From Rhodanobacter sp. 7MK24 (lineage in GTDB: Bacteria; Pseudomonadota; Gammaproteobacteria; Xanthomonadales; Rhodanobacteraceae), in assembly GCF_014842995.1 (NCBI RefSeq), contig NZ_JACYXL010000011.1:62001-126000 (forward strand): a stretch of 64,000 bases of DNA, in the 5' to 3' direction. Both the position numbers and the translations under genes were made by a program. The notes beneath the pieces were generated by a model. It did not search any database. It was not told where the DNA came from and was given only the letters and a program-made list of their open reading frames with translations. This document shows positions 30,036 to 38,707 of this stretch, in pieces. Position 1 is the first letter of the stretch. Each line of letters begins with the position of its first letter.

Positions 30036-32315
30036 ATGACCTTTCGTCCCGCGCTGGCCCTGCTGCTGGGCTTGACCGTCACCTGTGCCTTTGCGCAATC
30101 CGCCGCCGACCTCGGCGCAGGCAGCCAACGCAAGGCGGCCACGTGGCCACTCAAACCCGATGCGACGCAGGCGCAGGCGGCGCAGCTTTCCGCGCGCTTC
30201 CTCACCCGCTTCCACTACGACGCGCAGCCGCTGGACGATGCGATGTCGCAGAAGATCTACAAGGCTTACATCAAGCTGCTGGATCCGGACAAGGTGTTCT
30301 TCACCCAGCAGGACATGGACCAGTTCGCGCCGGACCAGACTCAGCTGGACGACGCGATCTGGAACCAGGACCTCACGGTCCCGTTCGGCATCTACAACAA
30401 GTTCCTGCAGCGCGCCGTGCAGCGCATGAGCTATGCGCGCGACCTGCTCAAGGGCGGCTTCGATTTCAACGGCGACGAGAGCTACCAGTACGACCGCAAG
30501 GACGCCACCTGGGCGAAGGACGACGCGGCGCTGAACGATCTGTGGCGCAAGCGCACCATGAACGACTGGTTGCGCCTCAAGCTCGCCGGCAAGGGCGACG
30601 ACGACATCCGCAAGACGCTCACCAAGCGCTACAGCAACTACATCGAGCGTGTGAAGCAGCTGGACGGCGAAGACGCCTTCCAGACCTTCATGACCGCTTA
30701 CGCCAACACCACCGACCCGCACACCGACTACCTCAGCCCGCGCGCGGCCGAGGACTTCGCGATCCAGATGAAGCTGTCGCTGGAAGGCATCGGCGCGCAG
30801 CTGCAGTCGCGCGACGACTACACCATCGTCTTCAGCCTGGTGCCCGGCGGCCCGGCGGAGAAGTCCGGCAAGCTCAAGCCCGGCGACCGCATCCTGGGTG
30901 TGGGCCAGGGCGACAGCGGCCCGTTCACCGACGTGATCGGCTGGCGCATCGACGACGTGGTGAACCTGATCCGCGGCAAGAAGGACACCACGGTGCGGCT
31001 GGAGATCCTGCCCGCCGACGCCGGTCCCGACGGCAAGCACGAGGTCATCAGCCTCGTGCGCAAGAAGGTCAACATCGAAGAGAGCGCGGCCAAGAAGAAG
31101 ATCATCGAGATCAAGGACGGCAATGGCGTCCGCAAGATCGGTGTGATCGACCTGCCGAGCTTCTACTCCGATTTCGGTGCACGCAGCGAAGGCGACAAGG
31201 ACTTCCGCAGCGCCACCCGCGACGTGGCGAAGCTGATCGGCGAGCTGAAGGCAGCCGGCGTGCAGGGCATCATCGTGGACCTGCGCGGCAATGGCGGCGG
31301 TTCGCTGGCCGAGGCCGATTCGATGACCGGGCTGTTCACCGGCAAGGGCCCCGTGGTGCAGGTGCGCGATGCGCGCGGCCAGGTGGACGTGCAGGGCGCG
31401 GACAACACCACGCCGCTGTGGGACGGTCCGCTGGCAGTGATGGTGAACCGCGGCACGGCCTCGGCTTCGGAGATCTTCTCCGCGGCGATCCAGGACTACG
31501 GCCGCGGCATCATCATCGGCACGCCCACCTTCGGCAAGGGCACGGTGCAGACCCTGATCGACCTCGACCACTACAGCCAGAACCCCGACGGCAAGCCGCA
31601 GTACGGCGAGCTGAAGATGACGGTGCAGGAGTTCTTCCGCATCAATGGCGGTTCCACCCAGATCAAGGGCGTGACGCCGGACATCGCCTTCCCGAGCAAT
31701 GGCGACGCCAAGGACTTCGGCGAATCCACCTACGACAACGCCTTGCCGTGGACACATATCGCGCCGGCCGACTACAAGGTCGAGGGCGACGTGAAGGCCT
31801 ACGTGCAGCAGCTGGATGGCGAGCACGATGCGCGCGTCGCGAGCTCGCCTGCGTGGAAGCTGATGCTGGACCAGCTGGCGCAGTACAAGACCATGCGCGA
31901 CCAGACCTCGGTGTCGCTGAACTTCGCCAAGCGCGAGGCCGAGCGCAAGCAGCAGGATGCGCTGCAGGCCAGTTTCCGCGATCGCCAGAAGGCGATCGAC
32001 GGCAGCGATGCCTATCTCAAGGACCAGGACGGTGCGCTCGACGACGGCCTCGACCCCGGCGAACGCAGCCTCAAGACCGAACTGCAGCAGCAGAAGGACG
32101 CCAAGGATGCACCCGACGCCCAACTGCGCGAGGCCGCGCACATCGTGTCCGACGAAGTCGACATGCTGAAGACCGATCCCAAGGCTGCCACCGTGATCCT
32201 GCCTCCCGGCAGCGATTACCTTGCCCAACTGGTTGCGGCCGCTGCGCAGAAGCCGGCCGCCGCAGTCACGTCGGCCAAGCCCGCCGCAGCGGCATCCGCC
32301 ACCGCGGCGCACTGA
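30036..32315 (+). CDS. prc: Carboxy-terminal processing (tail-specific) protease Prc
   Basis: The 759-residue periplasmic protease starts with a signal peptide (MTFRPALALLLGLTVTCAFA). It has an N-terminal helical domain, a PDZ domain (about 245-330, IGAQLQSRDDYTIVFSLVPGG) and the S41 catalytic domain with Ser476 in RGTASASEIFSAA and Lys501 in PTFGKGTVQ. The 25-residue Ser-Lys spacing equals that in E. coli Prc. A DUF3340-like helical C-terminus ends in an Ala/Pro tail. It degrades or trims proteins with nonpolar C-termini, including lipid-wall enzymes. I chose the ATG at 30036 for its signal sequence. Confidence 0.96.
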   Translation: MTFRPALALLLGLTVTCAFAQSAADLGAGSQRKAATWPLKPDATQAQAAQLSARFLTRFHYDAQPLDDAMSQKIYKAYIKLLDPDKVFFTQQDMDQFAPDQTQLDDAIWNQDLTVPFGIYNKFLQRAVQRMSYARDLLKGGFDFNGDESYQYDRKDATWAKDDAALNDLWRKRTMNDWLRLKLAGKGDDDIRKTLTKRYSNYIERVKQLDGEDAFQTFMTAYANTTDPHTDYLSPRAAEDFAIQMKLSLEGIGAQLQSRDDYTIVFSLVPGGPAEKSGKLKPGDRILGVGQGDSGPFTDVIGWRIDDVVNLIRGKKDTTVRLEILPADAGPDGKHEVISLVRKKVNIEESAAKKKIIEIKDGNGVRKIGVIDLPSFYSDFGARSEGDKDFRSATRDVAKLIGELKAAGVQGIIVDLRGNGGGSLAEADSMTGLFTGKGPVVQVRDARGQVDVQGADNTTPLWDGPLAVMVNRGTASASEIFSAAIQDYGRGIIIGTPTFGKGTVQTLIDLDHYSQNPDGKPQYGELKMTVQEFFRINGGSTQIKGVTPDIAFPSNGDAKDFGESTYDNALPWTHIAPADYKVEGDVKAYVQQLDGEHDARVASSPAWKLMLDQLAQYKTMRDQTSVSLNFAKREAERKQQDALQASFRDRQKAIDGSDAYLKDQDGALDDGLDPGERSLKTELQQQKDAKDAPDAQLREAAHIVSDEVDMLKTDPKAATVILPPGSDYLAQLVAAAAQKPAAAVTSAKPAAAASATAAH

Positions 32316-32329
32316 GGCCACCTGCAATA

Positions 32330-32371
32330 CGGAAACGACCAGGGGCGCTGCGGCGCCCCTGGTCGTTTCCG
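32330..32371. terminator. Perfect 19-bp hairpin after prc
   Basis: Arms 32330-32348 and 32353-32371 pair without mismatch around a four-base loop, 15 bp after the prc stop. There is no T tract on the + strand; arm ends with GTTTCC and GGAAAC allow some pausing in both directions. Confidence 0.65.
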
Positions 32372-32436
32372 TGCCGCTGACTTGACCTCGCGGCGGTGCT
32401 GCGCGAGCGTGTCGCCATCCGCGCCGGGAGGTTGCC

Positions 32437-33045
32437 ATGGATCCGCTGTCGAACATCGCGCTGGCCGGCGGCCTGGCATGGGCCAGCGGGTTCCGCCTCT
32501 ACGCCACCGTGTTCGTCGCCGGCATGCTCGGACGGCTGGGCTGGGTACACCTGCCGCCAGGACTGGCGATGCTCACCGACGCCTGGGTGCTGGCGGTTTC
32601 CGGAGTGCTCGCTTTGGGCGAATTCCTTGCCGACAAGGTCCCCGCATTCGACAGCGTCTGGGACGCGATCCACACCTTCGTCCGCATCCCGGTGGGCATG
32701 CTGCTGGCATGGGGCGTGTTCAAGGACTCGGGTGCGGGCACGCAGGTGGCTGCTGCACTGCTGGGCGGGGCGCTCACCGCCGGCACGCACCTGGCCAAGA
32801 CTGGCGGCCGCGCGCTGATCAACACCTCGCCCGAACCGTTGAGCAACTGGACGGCCAGTGCCGGCGAGGACCTCACCTGGGTGGGCGGCCTCTACCTGAT
32901 GTGGCGCCACCCGTTGGCCTTGCTGGTGTTGCTGGCGCTGTTTGTATTGCTGCTGTGCTGGTTGCTGCCCAGGCTGCTGCGCGGCTTGCGCACATTGGGG
33001 CAGCGGCTGCGCCGGATCGGCGGCTTCCTCTCCGGCGCGGGTTGA
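32437..33045 (+). CDS. DUF4126 family membrane protein
   Basis: The 202-residue protein has the DUF4126 pattern. An N-terminal SNIALAGGLAWASGFRLYAT is followed by about five hydrophobic segments, LGEFLADKVPAFDSVWDAIHTFVRIP, and GALTAGTHLAKTGGRALINTSPEP. The C-terminal helix (about 165-185) is strongly hydrophobic and followed by Arg-rich residues. The family is widespread but uncharacterised. It lies between prc and a REP-like palindrome. Confidence 0.88.
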   Translation: MDPLSNIALAGGLAWASGFRLYATVFVAGMLGRLGWVHLPPGLAMLTDAWVLAVSGVLALGEFLADKVPAFDSVWDAIHTFVRIPVGMLLAWGVFKDSGAGTQVAAALLGGALTAGTHLAKTGGRALINTSPEPLSNWTASAGEDLTWVGGLYLMWRHPLALLVLLALFVLLLCWLLPRLLRGLRTLGQRLRRIGGFLSGAG

Positions 33046-33071
33046 CCGTCCCGCCACCGGCGATCACTTCG

Positions 33072-33150
33072 GTAGAAGTGCACCCTGTGCGCGATTGCCT
33101 TGCGCTTCGATCAAGGCACAAGGCAATTCGCGCCCAGGGTGCGCTCCTAC
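33072..33150. repeat. Long GTAG-type REP palindrome
   Basis: The left arm begins GTAGAAGTGCACCCTG (33072) and the right arm ends CAGGGTGCGCTCCTAC (33150). Together they can form an imperfect stem of about 31 bp around a 14-17 base loop. It resembles the REP at 17284-17310 (shared GTAGGAGCGCAC theme) and again sits between convergent genes. Confidence 0.75.
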
Positions 33151-33163
33151 ACGAGTTCCGGCG

Positions 33164-34894
33164 TCAGGGTTTCGCGCTCTTGCGCTGCTGTTTCATCCAC
33201 TGCACGAACTCGGTGAGGCGCGGCTCGTCGCGCAGCAGTTTTGAATGCGGGTCTATCGTCACCAGCGCGCCGGCCGGCACCGCAAGGCTGCCGTGGCCGT
33301 CGGTCATCGGCACGCTTTGCACGGTGTCGTCCACCTGCACGTCCACCGGCATCGGGAAGGGCAGGTTGTTCGGTGCCTGCCAGGCGAGATCCAGCGTGTC
33401 GCCATGGCGCTTTGCATCCAGCTTGGGGAGCGCGGCCTGGTACAGGTAGACCTTGAAGAACCAGTCGTAGTCCTTGCCGGTGACCTGGTTCACGATGCGC
33501 ATGAAGTCGGCGCTGGTGCGGTACTGCGGCGCGAAGTTGCCCGGCTTGGGATCGGGACGGCCGTACACCAGCAGGCGGATGCTGTCGTAGAACGCTCGCT
33601 CGCCGATCAGGCGATGCAGCGACTCGAGCATCAAGGCGCCCTTGTTGTAGATGTCCTGCCCGGGGCCGCCACGCGCGTCTTCGTACACGGCCTCCTCGGT
33701 GCGCGGCGTGCCGGACACCACCGGGTGGTGATTCTCGACCATGATGCGCAGACGGTTGAGCCAGCCGTAGTACGTGGAGTCGCCGTCGAGGTACTGCGCA
33801 TACAGCGGCTGCATCAGGGTCGCGAAACCTTCGTGCAGCCACATGTCATCCCAATTCGCGTTGGTCATCTGGTTGCCGAACCATTCGTGCGCGAACTCGT
33901 GCTGCAGCAGGTCGTCGAAGCCGCCGCCGTTTTTCGCGTACTGGTTGCCGTAGGCGTTGATGGTCTGGTGCTCCATGCCCTTGTACGGGGTTTCCACCAC
34001 GCCCATCTTCTCGTCGCCCCATGGGTAGGGGCCGATCTTCGCCTCGAAGAAATCCAGCATGCGCGGGAACTCGGCGAACAGCGCCTTCGCCTGTGCGTCC
34101 TCGCCGGCCAGGTACCAGTACTGCAACGGAATCGTGTTGCCGTAGCGGCTCTTGTATTCGCCGGCGAGCTCCTTGTACGGGCCCACGTTGATCGAGATGG
34201 CGTAGGTGGTGGGATGCTTGGCGCGCCAGTGGTAGGTCCGCGTCTTGCCCTCGTCGCTGACGCCGACCAGCACGCCGTTGCCGGGCGCCACCAGCGGCTT
34301 GGGCACGTTCACATAGAGATCGACGAGATCGGGCTTGCCGTCGGGCTGGTCGATGCAGGGCCAGAACAGGTCGCAGCCTTCGCCTTCCACCGCGCTGCCC
34401 ACCCAGGGCTGGCCGTCCTTGGTGTGGCTCCAGACGAAGCCGCCGTCCCACGGCGCCATCTTCGCCACGTGCGGTTTGCCGCCGTAGGCGATGGTGACGC
34501 TGACCTTGCCGCCCTTGGCCACAACGTGCGGCAACTGGATACGCAGACGACCTTCCGGATTGCTCCATGCACTGGCGGGCAGCGGTTGGCCGTCCACGCT
34601 GATCGCACTCACCGGCAGGTTGCGATCCAGATCCACCATCAGGACATCGGTGGCTTCCAGTGCGCCGAAGGTGAGCGTGGCACTGGCGGCTATGCTCCGC
34701 GTATCCGGTGTCACCGCGATGTGCAGTTCGGCGTGGTCGAAGTGCACGCGCTTCTGCTCGGCCGGCATCGGTGTGCCGGAATCCTTGGTCAACGCGGTGA
34801 GCGGTGGCTGGCTGGGCGCAGCGGTCTGGGCCAGCGTGGGACCAGCGATGCCCAGACCGAGGGCCAGGCTGAGTGTGAGCAGGGTGGGGCGCAT
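33164..34894 (-). CDS. M1-family metallopeptidase (exported)
   Basis: The 576-residue protein has a signal peptide (MRPTLLTLSLALGLGIAG to about residue 23). The gluzincin zinc site is His332-Glu333-Phe-Ala-His336 with Glu355 in MWLHEGFATL. The N-terminal exopeptidase motif reads GMEHQ (307-311) instead of GAMEN. It would cleave N-terminal residues from peptides in the periplasm. The ATG at 34894 is preferred over 34930 because it starts the signal peptide. It lacks the long C-terminal domain of PepN, so it belongs to the shorter leukotriene-hydrolase-like group. Confidence 0.92.
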   Translation of the reverse strand: MRPTLLTLSLALGLGIAGPTLAQTAAPSQPPLTALTKDSGTPMPAEQKRVHFDHAELHIAVTPDTRSIAASATLTFGALEATDVLMVDLDRNLPVSAISVDGQPLPASAWSNPEGRLRIQLPHVVAKGGKVSVTIAYGGKPHVAKMAPWDGGFVWSHTKDGQPWVGSAVEGEGCDLFWPCIDQPDGKPDLVDLYVNVPKPLVAPGNGVLVGVSDEGKTRTYHWRAKHPTTYAISINVGPYKELAGEYKSRYGNTIPLQYWYLAGEDAQAKALFAEFPRMLDFFEAKIGPYPWGDEKMGVVETPYKGMEHQTINAYGNQYAKNGGGFDDLLQHEFAHEWFGNQMTNANWDDMWLHEGFATLMQPLYAQYLDGDSTYYGWLNRLRIMVENHHPVVSGTPRTEEAVYEDARGGPGQDIYNKGALMLESLHRLIGERAFYDSIRLLVYGRPDPKPGNFAPQYRTSADFMRIVNQVTGKDYDWFFKVYLYQAALPKLDAKRHGDTLDLAWQAPNNLPFPMPVDVQVDDTVQSVPMTDGHGSLAVPAGALVTIDPHSKLLRDEPRLTEFVQWMKQQRKSAKP

Positions 34895-34981
34895 GGGCGA
34901 TCTCTCTGCGGGAGTCCAATCCCGCACCATGCCACTTTGCCGGGTGGTGTGACATCGCCGAAAGTCATGTATGGCGCCGTC

Positions 34982-35024
34982 TCGCGGTTGCCGCGATTAA
35001 CAGAGCGGTTTCGACCACCTGCCG
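34982..35024. repeat. Dispersed intergenic repeat, copy 2
   Basis: This 43-base stretch aligns with 15321-15362, sharing GCGAnTAACA, GCGnTTTCG and CCTGCCG blocks. A partly complementary segment follows, so it may also fold (CGGTTTCG at 35006 with CGAAACCG near 35033). Confidence 0.4.
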
Positions 35025-35082
35025 CAGGCGACCGAAACCGATCGGTTACTTGTCCAGGCAATGGACAAAGGGGGGAGAGAGC

Positions 35083-36468
35083 TCACCCCTTCTTGCCATA
35101 GCGTTGCTGCAACAGTGCGAAGACTGCGCGCAACCCCATTGCCTCACCCCCACGGGGCCTGCCAGGCCGATCCCCATCGTTCCACGCATACGTGTCGAGG
35201 TGCAGCCAAGGCAATCCCGCCGGTACAAAGCGTTCGAGATAGAGCGCCGCGGTGATCGCACCGGCATGTCGCGAAGGCCCTGCATTGGCGAAGTCGGCGA
35301 GGTAGGAATCCAGCATCCTGCGATACGGGCGCCACAGCGGCAGCCGCCACAGCGGATCGTCCACCGCGCGACCGGCCGCCAGCGCGGCATCGGCCAGCGC
35401 ATCGTCGTTGCCGAACAACGCGGGGAGATCCGGACCCAGCGCCACGCGGGCGGCGCCGGTGAGGGTGGCGAAGTCGATCAGCAGCTCGGGCTGCTGCTCG
35501 GCGCCGTAGGCCATCGCGTCGCACAGCACCAGACGGCCTTCGGCGTCGGTATTGTCGATCTCCACGCTGTGGCCGGCGCGGGTGACGACGACCTCGCCGG
35601 GACGCAGCGCATTGCCGCTCACCGCGTTTTCGACCGCAGGCACCAGCAGGGTGAGGCGCACCGGCAGCTTCGCCTGCATCACCAGTTGCGCCAGTGCGAT
35701 GGCATGCGCGGCGCCACCCATGTCCTTCTTCATCCAGCGCATGCCGTCGGAGGGCTTGAGGTCGAGGCCGCCGGTGTCGAAGCACACGCCCTTGCCCACG
35801 ATCACCAGCTTCGGGTGTTGTTCCTTGCCCCAGGTGAGTTCCACCAGTCGCGGCGCGCGATGGCTGGCGCGGCCCACGGCGTGGATGGTGGGGAAATTCG
35901 CTTTCAGGAGTTCGTCGCCGATCCAGTCGCGCACCTTGGCCTTGTACGTCTTGCCGAGGCGCTCGATGGCCTCGCCCAGTTGCTTGGGCCCCATGTCCTC
36001 TGTCGGCGTGTTGACGAGATCGCGCACCAGCGTCGTGGCTTCGGCCAGCGGTTGCACGGCGGCGAGCGTGGCAGTGTCCACCGCGAGGGTGGCCGGCGCG
36101 CGTTTCGCTTTGCGGTAGCGCGTGAACTGGTAGGCACCCAACGCCCAGCCCAGCGCGGCTTGCACGGGAGCCAGCGCAACGCCTTCGGCTGCGAGCCGAT
36201 AGACGCCCTCCGGCAACGTCATCGGCAACGCGGCGAGTGCGGCCAGCGGGTCGCTCGCGTCCACGCCTACCAGCACGCGCGCGAGCTTGCCGTGCGTGTC
36301 GGCAAGCAGGATCGAACTGCCTGGCTTCGCGTCGAAACCGCTCGTGTCCAGCCAGCGGCGCTGCGCGGCATCCAGCCGTTTTTTCGCGGCGGCGAGATGG
36401 CGCACATCGGTGGCTTCGATGGCGATGCAATGGCGGGGGGCGGTGGAATGGTCGAGCAGGGCGGACAT
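35083..36468 (-). CDS. M17-family leucyl aminopeptidase
   Basis: The 461-residue cytosolic metallopeptidase has the M17 metal-binding and catalytic segments VGKGVCFDTGGLDLKPSDGM, KKDMGGAAHAIALA (catalytic Lys), and NTDAEGRLVLCDAM, the family signature containing metal ligands Asp and Glu. It removes N-terminal residues from peptides. GAGG lies seven bases before the ATG at 36468. Xanthomonadales carry this type as a second copy besides pepA. It is followed downstream by a 188-bp gap before the M1 peptidase gene. Confidence 0.95.
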   Translation of the reverse strand: MSALLDHSTAPRHCIAIEATDVRHLAAAKKRLDAAQRRWLDTSGFDAKPGSSILLADTHGKLARVLVGVDASDPLAALAALPMTLPEGVYRLAAEGVALAPVQAALGWALGAYQFTRYRKAKRAPATLAVDTATLAAVQPLAEATTLVRDLVNTPTEDMGPKQLGEAIERLGKTYKAKVRDWIGDELLKANFPTIHAVGRASHRAPRLVELTWGKEQHPKLVIVGKGVCFDTGGLDLKPSDGMRWMKKDMGGAAHAIALAQLVMQAKLPVRLTLLVPAVENAVSGNALRPGEVVVTRAGHSVEIDNTDAEGRLVLCDAMAYGAEQQPELLIDFATLTGAARVALGPDLPALFGNDDALADAALAAGRAVDDPLWRLPLWRPYRRMLDSYLADFANAGPSRHAGAITAALYLERFVPAGLPWLHLDTYAWNDGDRPGRPRGGEAMGLRAVFALLQQRYGKKG

Positions 36469-36529
36469 GGATGGCCTCGTGGCGTGCGTGTTTCGCAACC
36501 GCGGATGATGCGCCGATGTCGTCGCGCGG

Positions 36530-37228
36530 TCACGCCGTGGCGTGGGTTTCCAGCCAGTCGGCGAGTTCGCGCAGATCGGCGAAGCTGAGCTCCGGCGCCT
36601 CGCCCAGTTCGGCGGGCCATGTTTCGCCGTGGCGGTTGATCCATGCGGCGCGCAAGCCGGCCCGGCGCGCGCCGACCACGTCGAGTTCGGGATCGTCGCC
36701 GACATGCAGCACCTCGTGCGAGGCCACGCCGAAGCGCGAGGCGGCGGCAAGGAAGATGCGCGGGTCGGGCTTGGCCGCACCAACGTCGCGCGAGCAGACA
36801 TGGTGGGCGAAATGTGCCTGCACACCGGTACGCACGAGATCGGCGTTGCCGTTGGTAAGGCTGGCCAGTGGCCAGCGCGCCGCCAGGTACTGCAGCGCCG
36901 GCAGGCTGTCGGGCCACAGCTGCACCGTGTTGCGGGCGGCGTAGTAGACCTCCCATAGCGCGTCCAGCGGTGCGTCGGCGATGCCGCAGGAGGCGAAGAC
37001 GTGCTGTTGGGTGAGCTTGCGCTGGGTGGTGAAATCGTGGGCGAGGTCGGGCCGCGCCTCGGCCATCCGGGCACGCAGCTCGCGCATGGCCGGGATGGGC
37101 CATGCGCGGGCCACGTCGGGCCAGTGTTCGCGCAGGTAGTCGTCCACCGCCCGGTCTGCGAGTTCGAGGGCCGGCATCACCGGCCACAGGGTGTCGTCGA
37201 GATCGAGCGTGATGGCGCGAATCGGCAC
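36530..37228 (-). CDS. HAD-family hydrolase (YigB-like)
   Basis: The 232-residue protein has HAD motif I AITLDLDDTLWPV with nucleophile Asp9 and acid/base Asp11, motif II SLTNGNA, motif III Lys in GAAKPDPRIF and motif IV HVGDDPELDVVGA. A helical cap is inserted after motif I. Relatives such as YigB hydrolyse flavin-precursor and sugar phosphates; the substrate here is unknown. It is 61 bp upstream of the M17 gene and 4 bp downstream of the LysM gene, so it is likely co-transcribed. Confidence 0.9.
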   Translation of the reverse strand: MPIRAITLDLDDTLWPVMPALELADRAVDDYLREHWPDVARAWPIPAMRELRARMAEARPDLAHDFTTQRKLTQQHVFASCGIADAPLDALWEVYYAARNTVQLWPDSLPALQYLAARWPLASLTNGNADLVRTGVQAHFAHHVCSRDVGAAKPDPRIFLAAASRFGVASHEVLHVGDDPELDVVGARRAGLRAAWINRHGETWPAELGEAPELSFADLRELADWLETHATA

Positions 37229-37232
37229 GACG

Positions 37233-38492
37233 TCAGTTGCGGCTGAGCTGCAGCGACTGGCCGAGCTTGATGTTGTCGCTCTTGAGATGGTTCCAGTCGC
37301 GCAGGTCGGCCACGGTCACGCCGGTCTTCTGGGCGATGCCGGACAGGGTGTCGCCCTTGACCACGGTATAGGTCTTGTCGGTGCCGCCCGTGGACTTGCT
37401 GGCGTTGCCGGCGGAAGTGCCAGCGGTGCTTGCCGTCTTCGTGGCATCGGCGTTCGGCGGCGACACCGGCGCTTGCGCCGCGTCAGGCGCGAGCGCCGGA
37501 ACCACGGCGTAGCTGGGCACCGGTGCCTTGGCATGGCTCGCGGTGGATTCGGCGTAGACCTTGTCGCGGCGATCTTGGTCTTTCGCCACCAGCGCGGCGC
37601 CGTCCTGGTAAGGCAGCACCGCGTGGCTGCGCAGCACGGCCTTGGCCTTGTCGCCCTGCAGGAAGTCGATGAACTCCTTCACGGCAGCGGCCTTGGTGCT
37701 GTTCGGATTGGTCACCAGGTACAGCGGGGTGTACAGCGGATAGCTGCCGTCGACGACGTTCGCCTCGGTCGGCGCAACGCCGTCGATCGGGATGGTGCGC
37801 AGCTTGGGGTTGCTGCTGACGTTGGCCAGCGTGGAAAGACCCAGTCCGTTCGGGTTGAGCGCGATGCCGTCTTCCAGCGCCTTGGTGTTGAGGTACAGGC
37901 GCGGTGCGGAGATCTGCTGGTCGCCGTGGCCGAACAGCAGGGTGCGCAGGCTGTATTCCACGCCGTCGTTGGGGCTGATCACCGCGTACAGGTCGATGGG
38001 TGCGTCCTTGCCGCCCACGTCCTTCCAGTTGGTGATCTTGCCGAAATAGATGTCGTGCAGCTGGCGCACGGTGAGGTTGCGCACGGGATTGGACGGATTG
38101 GCGATCATCACCAGCGCATCCCAGGCCACCGGCGTGAAGGTGAGGTGGCCGTCCTCGGGGGTGCCGTCGCTGTTGCGTGCGCTACCGGCGAGATCGGCCG
38201 TGCCGGCCGCCACCGCATCGATGCCCGAGGCGGTGTTGAACGGCTCCAGCTTGATCGGCGTATGGCCGGTGCGCTGCCATTCCTTCGCCATGTCGATCAC
38301 CACGGCGCGCGCGGTGGTGACGTCGCCGCGCCAGATCAACGCGGGTGCCTTGCTGCTCTTGCTTTTGCTGCTGCTGGTCTTGTGGTGGACGGTGGTGGAT
38401 TTCGTCGTTGCCGTCGTGGCGGCGAAAGCGGGGGCGGCGAGGCAGGCGCCGAGCAGGAGGACGGGTAACAGGCGGACAGCACGAACGGTCAT
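37233..38492 (-). CDS. PstS-like periplasmic binding protein with C-terminal LysM domain
   Basis: The 419-residue protein has a signal peptide (RAVRLLPVLLLGACLAAPAFA) and a Ser/Lys/Thr-rich linker. A PstS-type solute-binding domain (about 55-300) includes FNTASGIDAVAAGTADLAGSAR and VRQLHDIYFGKITNWKDVGG, typical of phosphate-binding proteins. A Pro/Ala linker leads to a LysM domain (about 370-417, TYTVVKGDTLSGIAQKTGV) that binds peptidoglycan. No pstCAB genes are adjacent. It may be a wall-anchored phosphate or anion sensor/scavenger; binding domain plus LysM is an uncommon fusion. ATG 38492 is chosen for the signal peptide. Confidence 0.88.
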   Translation of the reverse strand: MTVRAVRLLPVLLLGACLAAPAFAATTATTKSTTVHHKTSSSKSKSSKAPALIWRGDVTTARAVVIDMAKEWQRTGHTPIKLEPFNTASGIDAVAAGTADLAGSARNSDGTPEDGHLTFTPVAWDALVMIANPSNPVRNLTVRQLHDIYFGKITNWKDVGGKDAPIDLYAVISPNDGVEYSLRTLLFGHGDQQISAPRLYLNTKALEDGIALNPNGLGLSTLANVSSNPKLRTIPIDGVAPTEANVVDGSYPLYTPLYLVTNPNSTKAAAVKEFIDFLQGDKAKAVLRSHAVLPYQDGAALVAKDQDRRDKVYAESTASHAKAPVPSYAVVPALAPDAAQAPVSPPNADATKTASTAGTSAGNASKSTGGTDKTYTVVKGDTLSGIAQKTGVTVADLRDWNHLKSDNIKLGQSLQLSRN

Positions 38493-38707
38493 GTGACGGA
38501 ATACCCCGACAGGAATGGAAGGCGAAGGAGGCGGAGGGTGGCGGCGCGTGATCCCGGCCGGCGCACAGAGTGGACGAACACCGGATATTTCAACGGCCTG
38601 GGCCAAAAACATCAAGCATGCAGCCGCGCTTGTGCGACGCAGGCACGTCTGTCGGCATGCTCCCGTTCACGCATGTGTGCCATGCGTCAGCGCATGGCAC
38701 ACCGCCA

